DNA of 64,000 bases from CAZCFB01 sp964511535 (GCA_964511535.1 CAZEFW010000011.1:28947-92946); one strand, 5' to 3'; counted from the first letter of the stretch, positions 25,576 to 34,761 are shown. Numbers and translations are program-made. Notes: generated by a model not told the origin, from the letters alone.

Positions 25576-26820
25576 TCAGCGCACCAGCGGGTTGTTGAAC
25601 TCGAACGGCGCAAGCACCTTGACCCGCTCGCCCAGGCCGGTGGGGATCGGGCCGAAGGGGGCCGCTTTGCGGATGGCGGCCACCACCCGGCGGTCGAACC
25701 CGGGATAGCCCGAGCTCTTGGCGATGCGCACGTCGCTCACCTTGCCGTCGGCGCGGATGGTGAAGCGCACCAGCACGTCCCCCTGCACCATCTGCACCTC
25801 CAGGTGCTTCGGGAAGGCCCACAGCGGCTGGATCTTGCTGTGCACCCTGCGGAAGTAGCGCAGGTAACGGTGGTCCGGGTTGTTGAGCCAGATGGAGGGG
25901 CCCCGGTCCGCGCCCTCCGGGTCGCCGCGGCGGCCGGCCTTCGCCCCGGCGCCCTTGCCGGACGCGCGCCCCTGGCCCGACGACCGGGCGGTGTCCATCA
26001 GGTCGGGGAAGCGCTGCCGCGACGCCTGGTGGCGGATCCTGTCGTCGGCCAGGTCCAGGTCGATGCGGCGCGTGAGGGTGGTGGGCGGCGCCCGGTCCAG
26101 CTCCGGCCGGCGGAAGGCGTCCGCCGCCTGCCCGCGGCGCTCGCGTCGGGTGAACCGCTCGTCGCCCGGCGCGTTGGACAGGGCCTCATCCGATCGGGCG
26201 GAGGGGGGCAGGTCCGGGCCGCCCGGGGAGGCGGAGCGGGCGGTGAGGCGCTCGGCCTCCCGGCGCCAGCCGCGGGCGCGGGCCCGGGTGCGCCAGGGGC
26301 TCTTGCCCGCGCGGCCGCTGACCAGATGAGGCGACAGGGCCGGGTTGGGGGTCTGCCGGCGGTTGTCAGGAGAGACCGCCCGCCGGTCGGTGCGGATGCG
26401 GTTGGGGGTCTGCCGGGTCGGGTGGTTCATCGGCCTGAAGCGCAGGTCGTCCAGGTCCTCTCCCGCCAGGGGCGAGGAGCTGGGCCGGGGTCGGCCCTCG
26501 CCGGCCAGGGCGCCCGCGCTCTGTGCCGGGTCCTGCAGCGTGTCGGCGGCGTCGTCCCGCCTGGCCTCTCCGGGGTCCCCCAGCCGGGCCATCAACTCCG
26601 GTGAGTCAGGGGGCGCCGGCTCGCCGGGGGGCGCGAGCTCCTGCCGGGCGGGGCTCCACGACTCCAGCTCCACGGCGTGCACCGGGTCGGGCAGCGCGGG
26701 CAGCCCGGCGGGCGCCATGAACAGGTGGGTGAACAGGGCCGCCACGGCCAGGTGGACCAGCAGCGAGGCGGTCAGCCATCCGCCCCAGCGCGGCGCCCCT
26801 TGTGTATCGGTCCAGCGCAT
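25576..26820 (-). CDS. TonB-family energy-transducer-like protein
   Basis: 414 residues. A short cytoplasmic N-terminus is followed by one transmembrane helix (about 15-36, ASLLVHLAVAALFTHLF), whose SxxxH arrangement is like that used by TonB to contact ExbB/ExbD. A Pro/Arg-rich periplasmic spacer covers about 40-320. The TonB C-terminal domain is at about 330-414 (GDVLVRFTIRADGKVSDV, then SSGYPGFDRRVVAAIR). No exbB/exbD is nearby. It heads the operon with the flippase and the TPR protein. The ATG at 26820 has no Shine-Dalgarno and lies only a few bases after an extended -10 promoter. Confidence 0.85.
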   Translation of the reverse strand: MRWTDTQGAPRWGGWLTASLLVHLAVAALFTHLFMAPAGLPALPDPVHAVELESWSPARQELAPPGEPAPPDSPELMARLGDPGEARRDDAADTLQDPAQSAGALAGEGRPRPSSSPLAGEDLDDLRFRPMNHPTRQTPNRIRTDRRAVSPDNRRQTPNPALSPHLVSGRAGKSPWRTRARARGWRREAERLTARSASPGGPDLPPSARSDEALSNAPGDERFTRRERRGQAADAFRRPELDRAPPTTLTRRIDLDLADDRIRHQASRQRFPDLMDTARSSGQGRASGKGAGAKAGRRGDPEGADRGPSIWLNNPDHRYLRYFRRVHSKIQPLWAFPKHLEVQMVQGDVLVRFTIRADGKVSDVRIAKSSGYPGFDRRVVAAIRKAAPFGPIPTGLGERVKVLAPFEFNNPLVR

Positions 26821-26832
26821 GAGCAATTAAAT

Positions 26833-26841
26833 ATTATACCA
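26833..26841 (-). promoter_or_regulatory. extended -10 promoter of the TonB-flippase-TPR operon
   Basis: Minus-strand TGGTATAAT: a perfect TATAAT (26838 to 26833) with the TG extension and no -35 match. Transcription would begin near 26826, about 6 bases before the ATG at 26820, giving an almost leaderless message. Confidence 0.55.
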
Positions 26842-26928
26842 GTTTTGCATCATTTTGCTTCCAGCCAGGGTTTTGCGCCCTGTCCAATCTGGTACATTCT
26901 ACGTCCACAACGTTCACGCTGCACCTTC

Positions 26929-28167
26929 ATGGCACCGTCACCCCCGCAAAACCCCTCGGAGGAGCCCGCCTCCGCCCCAACCCTGCTGGACCGCCTGTTC
27001 CCGGTCCCGGTGGCCCACCCGGACATCATCCGGGCCGGCTGGTCCAACCGGAACAAGCTGCACAATTTCCTGCTGGTGCTCTATCACATGGCCCGCGTCC
27101 CGCTCCCCCTGTGCGCCGCGGCGGTGGCCGGGGTGATGGCGCTCTCCGCCCTGCCTCATGTCAACCTCACAGCCTCCGTGGCCATCCTCTGGGGGGCGGC
27201 CCTGGGCGACCTGGCGCTGCTGGTGCTGCTGCCCCGCCTGGGGATCTCCTTCGGCGCGCCCCAGGCGCCGCTGCTGCTCTACGGCGGCGGGCGCGCGGCG
27301 CTCGCGCTGCTGGTGGGGCTGCTCCCTCTCGGGCCCTGGCTCGAGCTGGTCACCCTTGGCGCGATCCAGGGCACCCTCACCCTGCTGTCGCTGTACGGCA
27401 GCCTGGTGGAGCCGTTCTGGCTCGAGCACACGCGCCTGAAGGTGGAGGTGGAGGGGCTCGGGGGGAAGCTCCGGGTGCTGGTGATCACCGACCTGCACAT
27501 GGAGCGGCCCACCCGCCGCGAGGCCGCGGTGCTGGCCGCCGCGCGTCAGGGCGCGCCGGACGCCATCCTGTTGGTGGGGGACATGTTCAACCTCTCCCTG
27601 GTGGGCGAGCCGCGCAACATCGCCGACACCCGGGCCTTCCTCAAGGAGCTGTCAGCCCCCGCGGGGGTGTACTTCGTGCGGGGCACCGAGGATGTCGACC
27701 CGCCCGAGATCATCCACAAGCTGCTGGAGGGCCTGCCGATCCACCGGCTGGAGCGGCAGGTGGAGACCGTGCAGCGTGGCGCGGCGCGGCTGCACCTGGT
27801 GGGGATCCCGGCGGGCAGGGACCACGAGGCGCGCGAGGCCCTGCTGCGGGAGCTGCTCCCTGACGCCCCGCGGCCGGTGGCGGTGCTGCACCATCTGCCC
27901 GACCTGATCGAGGTGGCGGCGGAGCTGAGGGCGGACCTCTACCTGGCCGGGCACTGCCACGGCGGGCAGATCTGTATGCCGCTGCTGGGCCCGTTTTCCA
28001 CCGGCTCCACCCTGGGGCGCCGGTACTACCGCGGGCACTACCAGCTGAGCCGGACCTGGGCCTATGTCTCCAGGGGGGTGGGGCTGGAGGGCCTGGGGGC
28101 GCCGCGGATGCGCTTCCTGGCGCGCCCGGAGCTGGTCTGGCTCGAGCTCGAGCCGCGTCAGGGCTGA
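26929..28167 (+). CDS. membrane-anchored metallophosphoesterase, degenerate metal site
   Basis: 412 residues: about four transmembrane helices at 45-165, then a calcineurin-like phosphoesterase domain. The motifs read TDLH (about 186, matching DxH), LVGDMFN (the usual GDxxD has lost its Asp), RGTEDVD where GNH(D/E) is expected, AVLHH, and GHCHGGQ (about 340, matching GHxHGGQ). The loss of the GNH Asn and His suggests reduced or altered activity. YkuE/YaeI-type relatives act on lipid headgroups or nucleotides. It is divergent from the TonB-like gene. Confidence 0.88.
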   Translation: MAPSPPQNPSEEPASAPTLLDRLFPVPVAHPDIIRAGWSNRNKLHNFLLVLYHMARVPLPLCAAAVAGVMALSALPHVNLTASVAILWGAALGDLALLVLLPRLGISFGAPQAPLLLYGGGRAALALLVGLLPLGPWLELVTLGAIQGTLTLLSLYGSLVEPFWLEHTRLKVEVEGLGGKLRVLVITDLHMERPTRREAAVLAAARQGAPDAILLVGDMFNLSLVGEPRNIADTRAFLKELSAPAGVYFVRGTEDVDPPEIIHKLLEGLPIHRLERQVETVQRGAARLHLVGIPAGRDHEAREALLRELLPDAPRPVAVLHHLPDLIEVAAELRADLYLAGHCHGGQICMPLLGPFSTGSTLGRRYYRGHYQLSRTWAYVSRGVGLEGLGAPRMRFLARPELVWLELEPRQG

Positions 28168-28298
28168 ATATCGGCGCCCTCCGGGCCGTGTAACCCAGGA
28201 GCGCAGGCGGTACAGCAGGATCCGGCGGGGCTGGACGCGCCCGCGATTTTCTGCATAACCTGTCGCGGTCATTTTTTAGGTTTCACATTGGCCATCCC

Positions 28299-31046
28299 AT
28301 GACCCACAGGCCTGGAAGCATGATTCGCACCCGAATTGCAACGAGTTCACTATTTTTGGCGGCCCTGGCGGCCATGATCCCGCAGGGGGCCGAGGCCCAG
28401 GTGCCGCGCTTCGAGCGCACCCCCTACGCCGTCCTGTCCGGGCTCCGCTCTCTGGACCCCAACACCCGGCGCGGCGCGGCCTCCGGGCTGGTGAGGTTCC
28501 GCAGGACCGATCAGGCGTTCAAGGCGCTGTGGAAGTCGGTGCAGACTGATCCTGACGTGAGCGTGCGCCAGACCGCCGCGGTGACCCTGTCGAAGATGGG
28601 CGCCAAGGCCAAGGCGGTGCTGGCCCAGGTCGCGGTGTGCGATCCGGATCCGGCCACCCGCGACGGGCTCTCGGCCTACTCCCGCGAGGCGGGGGTCCGC
28701 TGCGACATCCTGGATCCGCCCATGGGCGACCTGGACCCGCTGCCCCGGGGCGACAAGAAGCTGGTGGCCTACCTGGCCCACCCCTACCCTGCCACCCGCA
28801 AGGCGGCCATGAAGTCGCTCAAGAAGAAGCGCAGCGCGGCGGGCTTCCAGGCCATGTGGAAGATGGCCAACAACGACCCGGTCTGGTCCCTGCGCGCCTA
28901 CGCGTTGCGGGCCATCTGCACGGCCTACAACAAGAAGGCGCTGCCAGTGGTCAAGCACGCGCTGACCCAGGATCCCGACGCCCGGGTTCGCGCCGAGGGG
29001 CTGCGAAACCTGGGCACGATGAAGGTGCCCGGGGCGCCCAAGCTGATCAGCGCGTCAGCGCGGGTGGAGGTGATCCTCGAGGTGCAGATGGCCGCCATCA
29101 AGGCCCTGGCCAAGCGCAAGGACCGCAAGTCGCTCCGTGAGCTGGCAGGGCTCGCCCTGTCCCACAAGAGCGAGGACGCCCGGGCTGCGGCGCTGGACGC
29201 GCTGGGCAAGATCAAGGGCTACAAGAAGTACGCCAAGCAGATCATGAGCCAGGTGCTCAAGAGCGACAGCTCGGGCAAGGTGCGCGCCGCCGCGCTCAAG
29301 GGCCTCTCCACCGACTCGGGGGACGAGGCGTGCAAGGCGCGGGCGGCCCGCGTGGGCGACCCGCACCCTGACGTTCGGGCCGCGCTGGTATCGCAGCTGG
29401 CGCGCTGCAACGCCGCCATCGCGCGCCCTGCGCTGGAGCGCGTGGTGCGCCAGGACGAGGTGCCCAAGGTGCGCATGGAGGCGGCCAAGGTGCTGGTCAA
29501 GCTCGGCACGAGCGAGAGCCTCGACTCCCTCTCCTCGGTCCTCTCGAACGACTCCGACACCGGCGTGCGGCGGGTCTGCTTCAACGCCATCATGCGCCTG
29601 TCGCCGGAGCTGAAGCACGGGCCGCTCACCGACGTGATCAAGAGCGATGACGACGTGGCGATGCGCCGCTCGGCCGTGCACGCCCTGTCCAAGCTGGCTT
29701 CGGCCATGGCGGTGCCCGGGCTGGTCTACGCCCTGGCGCGGGACAGGGACCAGGAGGTGCGGCTGGAGGCGGCCAAGGCCCTGGGGGGCTACGCCGCCGC
29801 GGTGGCCTACACGGTGCGGTCCTGGGGGTCAATGGCGGACGCCGCGCCGGGGGTGCGCAAGATGGCCGCGGGCGGCGCCGCCCGGAGCCCCGCGCAGAAG
29901 GCGTGGGTCAACGCGCTGCTGCCCCAGACCATCGACCCGTCCCCCTCGGTGCGACTCAAGGCGGTGCGCCAGCTGTGCCAGCTCAAGGTGCCCAAGACCT
30001 TTCGCGCGCTGGTGCGCGCCCTGTGGGTGGACGAGAGCAGCGCGGTGAGCGTGGCCGTGGCCCGCGGCTTCGCCGACATCGACCACCCGCTGGTGGACGT
30101 GGGGCTCTCGGTTGCCCACGCCACATCCTCGGAGGCCGGGCTGCGCCGGGCGGTGGAGCAGACCATGCAGCGTCGGGTGGCGCGGCTCAACGCGGTGATG
30201 TCCCGCACCAAGGCGGATAACCCGCGGGTTCGGCAGAGCGCCATCGAGGCGCTCTACCCGTCGCCATTCAAGCGGGTGCGCGAGGCGCTGGAGCGGCTGC
30301 TGGAAGACGACCCGGACGGCGACGTGCGCGTGCGCGCGGCCACGGCGCTTTACATGTACAGCGACAAGCGGGCGCTCAAGAAGCTGCTGGACGTGGGCCG
30401 CAAGGAGACCGAGTCGAAGGTCCGCTCGGCCATGGTCCAGCGCTACAACGCCCTGCGCGGCAGCTGGATGAAGGCGCGCCGGGCCATGGACCTCAACCGC
30501 ATGATCTCGGATCTGCGCTCCGGTAACCGGAACAAGAAGATCCGCGCTGCCTACTCCCTGGCGCCCATGAAGAACCGCCAGGCCTACACGCCGCTGAAGC
30601 AGGCCACCAAGAGCAAGGACGGCGAGCTCCGCTTCGCGGCGATCTACGCCCTGACGGTGTTCGGCGATCTGAGCATCCTGGCCCAGGCGTCCAAGGCGGA
30701 GAAGGACAAGGTGATCGGCCAGCGGCTGTTGGCGCTCAAGATGCTGAAGGAGGCAGGCCCGGATAAGATCATCGCGGCCATCTCCTCGGAAAACCCCGGC
30801 GACGTGCTGCTCGGTGTGCAGGCGGCCGCCATCAAGCCGGACAACCAGTATGTGCACTGGCTGGTGCGGGTGGCGCTGTCGAACCTGAACAAGTTCCACC
30901 GCCTCGCGGCGGTGCGCACGCTGGTGCTCTTCGACCACCCCCTGGCCCAGTGGGCCATCCGCGTGGCGGCGGGGCATGACGCCTCCAAGAAGGCGCGCAG
31001 CAGGATGTGGCAGTGGGCAGTGTGGGCCGACGGGCGGAGCGGCTAG
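28299..31046 (+). CDS. exported HEAT-repeat protein
   Basis: 915 residues with a Sec signal peptide ending at about GAEAQ, so it is probably periplasmic. Nearly the whole mature protein is HEAT/PBS-type alpha-helical repeats of about 30-35 residues, with recurring D-P-D-x-x-V-R and V-R-x-x-A-A-x-A-L patterns (e.g. DPDVSVRQTAAVTLSKMG, DPDGDVRVRAATALYMY), at least 20 of them. ATGs at 28299 and 28320 both give a signal peptide. HEAT solenoids are binding scaffolds; the partner is unknown. The HEAT segments of the two kinases encoded at 36706 and 38817 are similar in style. Confidence 0.88.
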   Translation: MTHRPGSMIRTRIATSSLFLAALAAMIPQGAEAQVPRFERTPYAVLSGLRSLDPNTRRGAASGLVRFRRTDQAFKALWKSVQTDPDVSVRQTAAVTLSKMGAKAKAVLAQVAVCDPDPATRDGLSAYSREAGVRCDILDPPMGDLDPLPRGDKKLVAYLAHPYPATRKAAMKSLKKKRSAAGFQAMWKMANNDPVWSLRAYALRAICTAYNKKALPVVKHALTQDPDARVRAEGLRNLGTMKVPGAPKLISASARVEVILEVQMAAIKALAKRKDRKSLRELAGLALSHKSEDARAAALDALGKIKGYKKYAKQIMSQVLKSDSSGKVRAAALKGLSTDSGDEACKARAARVGDPHPDVRAALVSQLARCNAAIARPALERVVRQDEVPKVRMEAAKVLVKLGTSESLDSLSSVLSNDSDTGVRRVCFNAIMRLSPELKHGPLTDVIKSDDDVAMRRSAVHALSKLASAMAVPGLVYALARDRDQEVRLEAAKALGGYAAAVAYTVRSWGSMADAAPGVRKMAAGGAARSPAQKAWVNALLPQTIDPSPSVRLKAVRQLCQLKVPKTFRALVRALWVDESSAVSVAVARGFADIDHPLVDVGLSVAHATSSEAGLRRAVEQTMQRRVARLNAVMSRTKADNPRVRQSAIEALYPSPFKRVREALERLLEDDPDGDVRVRAATALYMYSDKRALKKLLDVGRKETESKVRSAMVQRYNALRGSWMKARRAMDLNRMISDLRSGNRNKKIRAAYSLAPMKNRQAYTPLKQATKSKDGELRFAAIYALTVFGDLSILAQASKAEKDKVIGQRLLALKMLKEAGPDKIIAAISSENPGDVLLGVQAAAIKPDNQYVHWLVRVALSNLNKFHRLAAVRTLVLFDHPLAQWAIRVAAGHDASKKARSRMWQWAVWADGRSG

Positions 31047-31080
31047 CGCGCGGGCCGGGGCGCTCTCTTCGAGGCGGGGT

Positions 31081-32283
31081 TCAGAGCTCCAGGTGCAGGC
31101 CGGGCCAGGCGGCGTAGAACGCCACGCACTTCTGCAGCTGGTCGATGCTGTTGTACTCGTTCGGCGCGTGGGCGTGGCGCTCCTCACCCGGCCCGAAGCC
31201 GAAGCAGGGGATGCCGTGCATGCCCATGATGGCCACGCCGTTGGTTGAGAAGACCCACTTGGAGACCGGCGCTTCGCCGCCCCAGAGCGCCTCGTAGGTG
31301 GCCCGGGCTCCGGCCAGCAGCGGGGCGTCCTCCTCCAGCAGCCAGGTGGGGTAGTACTTCTCCGTCGGGTAGACCTTGCCGGTGTAGGCCGCGCGCTCGT
31401 AGGTGTAGAGGCTGACCTCGGCCTCGTCGCCGCCGGGGAGCTCGCGGATCTGCTGCAGGGCGAGCTCCTTGTCCTCACCCACGGTGAGCCGGCGGTCCAG
31501 GCTCATGCCGCACCCGTCGGCCACCGCGCATTGCGAGGGCGAGCGGGACCAGATGCCGGAGAGCACGATGGTGCCCTTGCCGAGGAAGTCGTGGGGCGCC
31601 AGGCGCTCGTTCAGCTCCTCGACCCCCCTGATGATGGGCTGCATCTTGTAGATGGCGTTGACCCCGCGGTGGGGGGCCGAGCCGTGGGCAGACAGGCCGG
31701 TGGTCTCCACCTTGATCTCCATGCGCCCGCGCTGGCCGCGGTTGATGCGGCAGTCGGTGGGCTCGGTGATGACCACCGCCTCGGGCACGATGCCCTCCTC
31801 CTTGATCAGGTGCTGCCAGCACAGGCCGTCGCAGTCCTCCTCCATCACCGTGCCGGTGACGTACAGGGTGTAGTCGCCCAGCAGCCCGAGGTCGCGGATC
31901 ACCTTGGCGCCGTACACCGCGGCGGCCACCCCGCCCTTCTGGTCCGTGCTGCCCCGGCCGTGCACCTTACCGTCCTCGATGTCTCCGCTGTACGGGTCCT
32001 TGTCCCACGCCTCGGGATCGCCCACGTCCACCGTGTCGATATGGCCGTCCAGGCAGAGGACCCGCGGGCCGTCGCCCATGCGCCCCACCACGCTGCCGAG
32101 GCCGTCGTAGCGGACCTCGTCGAAGCCCACGGCCTCCATCTCAGCGCCGATGCGCTCCGCGACGGCCTGCTCCTCGGCGCTGAGGCTCGGGATCTTGACG
32201 ATGTCGCTCAGGAAGCGGGCCACCGCGTCCCGCTCGGCGCGGGCGGCCTCCTTGATCCTGTTCATCTGCTGTTCGAGGCTCAT
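31081..32283 (-). CDS. ygeY: YgeY-family selenium-metabolism-linked M20 hydrolase
   Basis: 400-residue M20/ArgE-type metallohydrolase. Metal and catalytic residues are in place: LDGHIDTVD, GRGSTDQKGG (bridging Asp), MEEDCDG (catalytic Glu and ligand), TEPTD and HAHAPNE. Segments such as EEDCDGLCWQ, GQRGRMEIKV, FLGKGT and KWVFSTNGV closely follow E. coli YgeY, and the family is linked by genome context to labile-selenium metabolism. AAGGAG lies seven bases before the ATG. tRNA-Sec lies about 2.6 kb away on the same strand. It is divergent from the prolyl oligopeptidase gene by 69 bp. The substrate is unknown. Confidence 0.9.
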   Translation of the reverse strand: MSLEQQMNRIKEAARAERDAVARFLSDIVKIPSLSAEEQAVAERIGAEMEAVGFDEVRYDGLGSVVGRMGDGPRVLCLDGHIDTVDVGDPEAWDKDPYSGDIEDGKVHGRGSTDQKGGVAAAVYGAKVIRDLGLLGDYTLYVTGTVMEEDCDGLCWQHLIKEEGIVPEAVVITEPTDCRINRGQRGRMEIKVETTGLSAHGSAPHRGVNAIYKMQPIIRGVEELNERLAPHDFLGKGTIVLSGIWSRSPSQCAVADGCGMSLDRRLTVGEDKELALQQIRELPGGDEAEVSLYTYERAAYTGKVYPTEKYYPTWLLEEDAPLLAGARATYEALWGGEAPVSKWVFSTNGVAIMGMHGIPCFGFGPGEERHAHAPNEYNSIDQLQKCVAFYAAWPGLHLEL

Positions 32284-32352
32284 GTTTCAACTCCTTGGCG
32301 CTGGGGCCCTGCTGGCCTGTCCGTGCTATGTTACGCCCTCGGGGGCGTCAGA

Positions 32353-34578
32353 ATGACTGGATCGCGTATACCACTGCTCGTGCTCTTTGCCGCGCTCACC
32401 GGTTGTCCGGCGGGCGGCGTCCGGAGTGTACCTCAACCCACAACGCAGAAGGCAACAATGACCGACAGAGCGCCTCCGCCGACGACCCGGCGGGAGGAGA
32501 TCAGTGAGACCCTGCACGGGGTGCAGGTGGCCGATCCGTATCGCTGGCTGGAGGACGTGAAGGCCGCGGAGGTGAAGCGGTGGATGCTGGACCAGAACGC
32601 GCACACGCGCCGCCAGCTCGACCGCCTGCCCGGCCGCGAGCGCCTTCGCGCGCGGCTCCGGGAGTTGAGCTACATCGACTTCGAGACGGCGCCCCTGCGG
32701 CGAGGAAAGAACTACTTCTATTCCAGGCTGCACAAGGACAAGGAGAAGCGGGTCTACTACTGGCGGCGCGGCGAGCAGGGCGCGGAGCGGGTGCTCATCG
32801 ATCCGAACAAGCTGTCTGATGACGGCACCGTGTCGGTCAAGGGCGTCTACCCGAGCTGGGACGGTGAGCTTGTCGCCTACAAGCTGAGCGAGAACAACGC
32901 CGACGCCGCCACCCTGTACTTGATGACCGTGGCCACCGGAGAGATCAGCAAGGTGGATGTCATCCGGGGGGCCAAATACGCGGCGCCATCATGGACACCG
33001 TCGGGTGACGGGTTTTACTACACGCGGCTGCCCGTGGACCCAAAGATCCCCATCTCCGACCTGCCAGGGCACGCCGCAGTGTACTTTCACAAGCTCGGGC
33101 AGGACCCGGGTGGGGACCGCCTGGTGCATGAGAAGACCGGCGACCCGACCATGTTCATCAGCGTCCACCTGGCCCGGGAGGGGCGCTTCCTCTTCCTCTA
33201 CAAGCACCATGGCTGGACCAGTACGGATATCTACTACTGTGATCTAAAGGGCACCCACCCCGGCGCTACTCAGGAGAAGTTCTTGCCCCTCAGAGTGGAT
33301 CAGAAGGCGCTCTACTCTGTATTCGCCTGGCAGGATCAGATCTACCTGCATACCAACGAGGGCGCCCCTCGATACCGCCTGTTCCGCGTCACCCCGGGCC
33401 AGTACGAGAGGAGCAAGTGGTCCGAGATCATTGAACAAGACAAGGAGGCGGTACTCAACGGCGCGTCCGTCAGGGGCGGGCGGCTCGCGCTCGATTATCT
33501 CGAGCGGGCGTCCGGCAAGCTGGTGATAGCGGATCTTGAGGGGAAGAAGATCGCGGATATCCAGTTGCCGGAAATCGGCTCTGTATCGAACCTGTCCGGC
33601 AACCCGCAGGACGACACGGCTTATTACAGCTTCACGTCCTTCCTGCGGCCGACGACCATCTACAAGCTCTCCATAAATTCGTTGAAGAGCGAGGTCCACT
33701 TCAAGCCGGACATTCCCATCGAAGCGGCGCCGTATATTTCCGAGCAGGTGATGTACAAATCGAAAGATGGAACGCCGGTCTCGATGTTCATCGTGCGGCC
33801 GCGATGGGCAAAGAAGGGCGAGGCCACACCCTACATGCTGACCGGCTACGGCGGCTTCAACATCAGCTTGACGCCGCAGTTCAGGGGATCTCGGTTCGTC
33901 TGGCTAGAGCAGGGTGGCGCCCTGGCCATCCCCAATCTGCGAGGCGGGGGCGAGTACGGCGAGTCATGGCACCGCGACGGCATGCGCGACAAAAAGCAAA
34001 ACGTATTTGACGACTTCATCGCCGCCGCGGAGTACCTGATCCGTGAGAAATACACTTCTGCCCGGAAGCTTGCCATCTCGGGCGGATCCAACGGCGGGCT
34101 GCTGGTGGGGGCAGCCATGACCCAGCGCCCCGAGCTGTTCCGGGCGGTCAACTGTGCAGTGCCTTTGCTGGACATGGTGCGATATCACCGCTTCGGCTCT
34201 GGCAAGACCTGGATCTCGGAGTACGGATCAGCAGATGATCCCGAACAGTTCAAGGTGCTATACGCATACTCCCCCTACCACCATGTCCAGCAGAGCACGG
34301 CCTATCCGGCCATGATCATGATGTCTGCCGACAGCGACGACAGAGTAGATCCCATGCACGCCCGCAAATTCACCGCGGCGATCCAGCACGCCACCACGAG
34401 CAAACACCCCGTACTTTTTCGTCTGGAGACCAACGCCGGCCACGGTGGCGGCGACATGGTGAAAAAGCAGGTGGAAGCGGCAGCGGATGTGTACTCATTC
34501 CTGATGAACGAGCTGGGCATGACGCCCGGGGCCAATGCAAGATCGCCAGAACGCCCCAAGGCCAGCGCGCCAGAATGA
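32353..34578 (+). CDS. prolyl oligopeptidase (S9A) lipoprotein
   Basis: 741 residues. The signal peptide has lipobox ALTGC, so the enzyme is probably anchored in the envelope. An N-terminal lid (EISETLHGVQVADPYRWLED) and a seven-bladed propeller are followed by an alpha/beta-hydrolase domain: nucleophile Ser579 in GGSNGG, Asp in DDRVDP, and His697 in AGHGGG. It cleaves short peptides after proline. The ATG at 32353 is used; the open frame extends upstream only as a shadow. From about 33200 onward codons are visibly richer in A/T (ATA, AAA, CGA) than in neighbouring genes, which may indicate acquisition by transfer. Confidence 0.95.
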   Translation: MTGSRIPLLVLFAALTGCPAGGVRSVPQPTTQKATMTDRAPPPTTRREEISETLHGVQVADPYRWLEDVKAAEVKRWMLDQNAHTRRQLDRLPGRERLRARLRELSYIDFETAPLRRGKNYFYSRLHKDKEKRVYYWRRGEQGAERVLIDPNKLSDDGTVSVKGVYPSWDGELVAYKLSENNADAATLYLMTVATGEISKVDVIRGAKYAAPSWTPSGDGFYYTRLPVDPKIPISDLPGHAAVYFHKLGQDPGGDRLVHEKTGDPTMFISVHLAREGRFLFLYKHHGWTSTDIYYCDLKGTHPGATQEKFLPLRVDQKALYSVFAWQDQIYLHTNEGAPRYRLFRVTPGQYERSKWSEIIEQDKEAVLNGASVRGGRLALDYLERASGKLVIADLEGKKIADIQLPEIGSVSNLSGNPQDDTAYYSFTSFLRPTTIYKLSINSLKSEVHFKPDIPIEAAPYISEQVMYKSKDGTPVSMFIVRPRWAKKGEATPYMLTGYGGFNISLTPQFRGSRFVWLEQGGALAIPNLRGGGEYGESWHRDGMRDKKQNVFDDFIAAAEYLIREKYTSARKLAISGGSNGGLLVGAAMTQRPELFRAVNCAVPLLDMVRYHRFGSGKTWISEYGSADDPEQFKVLYAYSPYHHVQQSTAYPAMIMMSADSDDRVDPMHARKFTAAIQHATTSKHPVLFRLETNAGHGGGDMVKKQVEAAADVYSFLMNELGMTPGANARSPERPKASAPE

Positions 34579-34621
34579 GAACCTGACCCGGCTCGCCACC
34601 CTCTCCATCTCACCTCGAAAT

Positions 34622-34662
34622 AAATGTCAAGTGACGGGGTCTGACCCCCCTACTTGACATTT
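34622..34662. repeat. REP-like palindrome, copy 1
   Basis: 11-bp arms AAATGTCAAGT / ACTTGACATTT enclose GGGGTC-T-GACCCC. The same palindrome with one base change recurs 68 bp downstream. Elements of this GTCAGACCCC/TTGACATTT type are widespread in Deltaproteobacteria-like genomes, commonly next to REP-associated tyrosine transposases; none is in this window. Confidence 0.85.
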
Positions 34663-34689
34663 TATCCAGCGAAACACAGCGGAAAATAA

Positions 34690-34730
34690 AAATGTCAAGT
34701 GATGGGGTCTGACCCCCCTACTTGACATTT
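34690..34730. repeat. REP-like palindrome, copy 2
   Basis: Near-identical second copy of the palindrome at 34622, in the same orientation, differing by C to T in the GACGGGG/GATGGGG segment. It ends 8 bp before the truncated tRNA-Sec copy. Confidence 0.85.
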
Positions 34731-34737
34731 TATCCCA

Positions 34738-34758
34738 TCGGAAGTGCACGGGAATCGA
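34738..34758 (-). other. duplicated 3' end of tRNA-Sec (attachment-site-like)
   Basis: The 21 bases TCGGAAGTGCACGGGAATCGA are identical to 34877-34897, the 3' acceptor/T-arm end of tRNA-Sec, in the same orientation, 139 bp downstream of the tRNA. Such partial tRNA-end repeats are the usual trace of integration at a tRNA gene. The enclosed 118 bp has no gene. Confidence 0.8.
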
Positions 34759-34761
34759 CCT

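Noticed and set aside
34738..34758. A second tRNA gene or pseudogene
   Set aside because: Only 21 bases of the 3' end are present; no anticodon arm or D arm.
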